A DNA stretch of 64,000 nt from Sphingobacteriales bacterium 50-39 (GTDB lineage Bacteria; Bacteroidota; Bacteroidia; Chitinophagales; Chitinophagaceae): assembly GCA_001898505.1 (NCBI GenBank), contig MKTZ01000001.1, forward strand, positions 372,001 through 436,000, given 5' to 3'. Positions 61,204 to 64,000 of the stretch are shown piece by piece. The position numbers were made by a program, and so were the translations under genes. A model generated the notes under the pieces. That model had not been told where the DNA came from and made no database searches. It saw nothing but the letters and a program-made list of their open reading frames with translations. How positions within the stretch are numbered: the first letter of the stretch is position 1; the number at the start of each line of letters is the position of its first letter.

Positions 61204-62310
61204 ATGGAGCAGGAAAGGCTATGGATACTATTAGGCAGGAAACTGGCCGGGCTTGCTACGGAAGAAGAATTGCAGGAATTGGAGCTGTTATTGCTAGCCT
61301 ATGGAGAAGATGCGGCGACTATGGAGATCATTGAAAGGATGTGGGCAAGCAGGGCGGGTAAAACGACTACCGACCGGGATGACAATATTCTCGACCGTAT
61401 CGAGGCCGCTACGCGCCCTGTACAGCGAACCCGCCGTCTTAGCACCTGGGTATTTTCCGGGGTTGCGATGTGCGCGGCTGCGGTAGTATGCTGGGGCGTG
61501 CTTTGGAAGGGGGGTGAGAAGAAGGAGACGATGAATGTGCTCTTTACTCACCGGAAGTCGCACTCCAACCTTCTGTTCCCCGACGGTACTTCCGTGGTGC
61601 TGAACGAGAACAGCAGGATATCCTATAATGCGGATTTCGGAAAGGTGAAGAGGGAGATCGTTCTGGAAGGGGAAGCTTATTTCGATGTAGCGAAGAATCC
61701 CGGGATGCCGCTGATCATCCATGCCAAAAATGTCGATATCAAGGTATTGGGAACTTCCTTCAATGTAAAGGCCTATCCGTCTGACAAGGGGGTGGAGACC
61801 TCCCTGATCAAGGGTGCGGTGGAAGTAAGCTCAAAGCAATGGCCGGAGCAGAAGATACTATTGCGACCGAATGAAAAAATCAATATTCCCGTGTCGGGTG
61901 GAGGCCCGGATAAAAATACTGCCGGTGTGCAGGATGAGGTGGACAGCCCTGCGGCTGTGGCGGCTCCCGTAAAAAATCAGCCACTGGAAGATAAAAATAA
62001 CCTCACTGATACTTTATCCTATAACCTTCACTCCTTAAACATTGAGCGCACAAGCAAACTTATCCCTGAAATAGCGTGGATGTACCGGAAACTGGTGTTC
62101 AACCAGGAGTCCTTCGAGAGCGTAGCGGAAAAGATGGAAAGATGGTATGGAGTGAGCTTTTATTTCGAGGACGACGACCTTAAAAAGGAAGTGTTCACGG
62201 GATCATTCAGCAAAGAGTCATTGGAGGAAGCTTTAAAGGCGCTGCAGTTCAGCTACTCCTTCAACTTTATCATCAAAAAAAGCGAAGTATTTATTCAAAG
62301 AAAGAAATAA
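61204..62310 (+). CDS. FecR family anti-sigma factor (second set)
   Basis: A 368-aa inner-membrane anti-sigma factor. Cytoplasmic part 1-78; membrane helix about 79-102 (WVFSGVAMCAAAVVCWGVLW); periplasmic FecR domain about 115-215 (SNLLFPDGTSVVLNENSRISY, LEGEAYFDVAKNPGMPLII, LGTSFNVKAY); DUF4974 domain about 295-367 (LVFNQESFESVAEKMERWYG). Between the two periplasmic domains is a polar, low-complexity stretch of about 60 residues (VSGGGPDKNTAGVQDEV and onward), longer than usual. It is 66 bp after the sigma gene and 99 bp before an STN-SusC gene. Confidence 0.94.
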   Translation: MEQERLWILLGRKLAGLATEEELQELELLLLAYGEDAATMEIIERMWASRAGKTTTDRDDNILDRIEAATRPVQRTRRLSTWVFSGVAMCAAAVVCWGVLWKGGEKKETMNVLFTHRKSHSNLLFPDGTSVVLNENSRISYNADFGKVKREIVLEGEAYFDVAKNPGMPLIIHAKNVDIKVLGTSFNVKAYPSDKGVETSLIKGAVEVSSKQWPEQKILLRPNEKINIPVSGGGPDKNTAGVQDEVDSPAAVAAPVKNQPLEDKNNLTDTLSYNLHSLNIERTSKLIPEIAWMYRKLVFNQESFESVAEKMERWYGVSFYFEDDDLKKEVFTGSFSKESLEEALKALQFSYSFNFIIKKSEVFIQRKK

Positions 62311-62409
62311 AGGAGATGCGCTAACATCCCCCTTATACGACGTAAATAAGAAGACCTTGAATTTGGAGATCCGGGGTCTTCCCATTGTTAACCATCATGC
62401 GATAAAGGT

Positions 62410-64000
62410 ATGCTATCTTTTGTATTACCAAAACTATTTCGCGCGCCCTCCCGCGTGCGAAGACAAATTCTGCTTGTTATGAGATTTCTGAGCTTCTTGC
62501 TGACGGTGGTCTGTACGCAGGCCTACTCGGTGGGGCTGTCTCAAGAAAAGATATCCCTGGAGTGTCGGGATGTCACACTGAAACAGGCCCTTACGGTGAT
62601 AGAGTCCAAAAGCTCGTATCGCTTCCTTTACCACGACAGCTCATTTTCCTCGCTGGCGAATGTTTCCATCGATGTTCGCAACAAACCTGTTCTCAGTATC
62701 GTCGATCAGCTGATCGCCGGTTCAGCCCTTCATTACCGGGTGCTCGAGAACAACCTCGTTGTATTTGGGGAAGGTGGTTACCAGGCGACAGACAGCATCA
62801 TCCGGGGCAAGATCACCGATGAGAAGGGGGAGCCGGTTGCCGGCGTCTCGGTGCATGAGTCGGGTACCAAAGGGGGCACTGTTACCAATGAAAAAGGCGA
62901 GTTCTCATTGCGGGTGAAGGATGCCAACGGGACGATCGAGCTAAGCTCGGTAGGGTATATTTCGCAGCGCGTCAAGCTGAACAAACGGCTGGTGCTTAGC
63001 ATCCGCCTGACGGCGCAAGACAGTAAGATGACGGACGTCATCGTAGTAGGAACGCAATCGCAGAGCATGCGGACGACCACCTCTGCCGTGTCCACCATCA
63101 GCGGCAAGCAGATAGAGAATTTGCCCGCGCCGTCTTTCGACCAGCTGATACAGGGGCGATTGAGCGGTATCAATGTCCAGGTGAACTCAGGCGAGCCCGG
63201 CACCGCCCCATCGCTGGTGGTACGCGGCAATACCCGCGTGAGTCAGAACATCGGTGGTTCCTCGCTGGATGCGGCCCGGGCTCTGAGTGGTCCTTTGTAT
63301 GTCATCGACGGTATCCCCGTCAACCCGGAGGATATCACCAACAGCATCGACGCCACCGGGACCAACTACCTGGCAGGTCTGAACGTCAATGATATCGAGA
63401 CCATTTCAGTCCAGAAGGATGCTACTGCTACCGCAGCATGGGGCTCCAGAGGGGCCAACGGCGTTATCTATATCACCACCAAGCGGGGTCGCAGCAGCAA
63501 GCCCGAATTCAGGCTCAACTGGTACAGCGGGCTTTCCGTCAAGCCGGAACTGTTGCCTACCGTCACCGGGCAGGAGGAGCGGAGGCAGAAGCTCGACCTG
63601 CTGAAAGCATACGCCGATGGGAATGTGTCTTTGCTCAGGCTGATACCTCAAATGCTCACCGACAGTCTCAATCCGGCCTTCAACAATGCGACCGACTGGC
63701 AGGGGCTTTTCTATCGGAACGCTTATGTTCACAATGCGGACCTTTCCATGGCTGCGGCGAATGATTTTGTAAACTATCGTCTGAGCATGAACTACTACAA
63801 TGAAGAGGGGATTATCCGGGCCTTTGGGATCCAGCGATATTCTTTCCGGGGCAACTTCGATTTCAAGCTCAGCTCCAAGCTGAATGCGCAGTTTATTGCG
63901 GGCATATCACGCAGCGACCGGCAGAGGGGACGGAAGTACACCAACCGGAGTCTCAACGGAACACAGGCGACGACCAATGACGACAATACGCCCGTCAGCG
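62410..64000 (+). CDS. STN-type SusC/RagA outer-membrane transporter-transducer, 5' part
   Basis: A frame open to the end of the window, about 530 residues so far. ATG 62410 (MLSFVLPKLFRAPS) gives the long leader typical of these receptors; ATG 62479 (MRFLSFLLTVV) is the alternative. Domains: STN (about 45-115: ISLECRDVTLKQALTVIESK, VSIDVRNKPVLSIVDQLI), CarboxypepD_reg (about 133-210: IRGKITDEKGEPVAGVSV), linker MTDVIVVGTQ, plug (ATATAAWGSRGANGVIYITT) and the first barrel strands. It completes a second sigma/FecR/SusC signalling set; a SusD partner would be expected just beyond the window. Confidence 0.93.
   Translation, partial: MLSFVLPKLFRAPSRVRRQILLVMRFLSFLLTVVCTQAYSVGLSQEKISLECRDVTLKQALTVIESKSSYRFLYHDSSFSSLANVSIDVRNKPVLSIVDQLIAGSALHYRVLENNLVVFGEGGYQATDSIIRGKITDEKGEPVAGVSVHESGTKGGTVTNEKGEFSLRVKDANGTIELSSVGYISQRVKLNKRLVLSIRLTAQDSKMTDVIVVGTQSQSMRTTTSAVSTISGKQIENLPAPSFDQLIQGRLSGINVQVNSGEPGTAPSLVVRGNTRVSQNIGGSSLDAARALSGPLYVIDGIPVNPEDITNSIDATGTNYLAGLNVNDIETISVQKDATATAAWGSRGANGVIYITTKRGRSSKPEFRLNWYSGLSVKPELLPTVTGQEERRQKLDLLKAYADGNVSLLRLIPQMLTDSLNPAFNNATDWQGLFYRNAYVHNADLSMAAANDFVNYRLSMNYYNEEGIIRAFGIQRYSFRGNFDFKLSSKLNAQFIAGISRSDRQRGRKYTNRSLNGTQATTNDDNTPVS

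Overview
The window comes from a member of the Bacteroidota, most likely of the Chitinophagaceae type. The support is several SusC/SusD pairs, a hybrid two-component system (HTCS), ECF sigma/FecR pairs, many secreted glycosidases, and SusC proteins with the long N-terminal leader ending in a 'MKLT..LL' signal that is common in that family. No 16S, tRNA or housekeeping gene is present, so the assignment rests on gene content alone. Most of the DNA is devoted to glycan capture and breakdown.

Layout. 1-4.4 kb: the end of an AraC regulator, a hybrid histidine kinase, a lipoprotein with an apparently non-canonical AUA start, the broken tail of an S9 peptidase and a DUF1338 (2-oxoadipate dioxygenase-type) enzyme. 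4.4-10.5 kb: an outer-membrane beta-barrel receptor and a GH106 alpha-L-rhamnosidase-type enzyme. 10.5-26.7 kb (PUL A): an HTCS regulator divergent from susC, susD, a TIG-domain surface glycan-binding lipoprotein, a clan GH-A glycosidase lipoprotein and a large FG-GAP/ASPIC-UnbV lipoprotein. 26.7-33.3 kb: small cytoplasmic genes (AraC, VOC, DUF1569, NagB-like, ROK kinase, secreted esterase, SDR, GlxA-type regulator, SRPBCC).

33.3-41.3 kb (PUL B, leftward): susC, susD, a 710-aa secreted protein of unrecognised family, then a LacI regulator. Its upstream region carries a near-perfect Bacteroidota promoter (TTTG, 19 bp, TATATTTG) with LacI-like palindromes lying in the spacer and over the start point. 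41.4-43.3 kb: a PepSY-like periplasmic protein, a DUF4382 lipoprotein and a 38-aa membrane peptide.

43.3-60.5 kb (PUL C): ECF sigma, FecR anti-sigma, STN-type SusC, SusD, a frameshifted SGNH hydrolase, an AraC regulator on the opposite strand, then GH29, GH31, GH29, GH35 and DUF1080. This enzyme set would remove fucose, galactose and an alpha-linked sugar from a branched glycan; fucosylated xyloglucan or an alpha-galactosylated fucoglycan fit. 60.5-64 kb begins another ECF sigma/FecR/STN-SusC set that runs off the window. Palindromes CAAACGTTTG precede both the GH35 gene and this second sigma gene, so a LacI-type repressor may act on them as well as the sigma/anti-sigma circuit.

No CRISPR array, prophage, insertion sequence or RNA gene was found.
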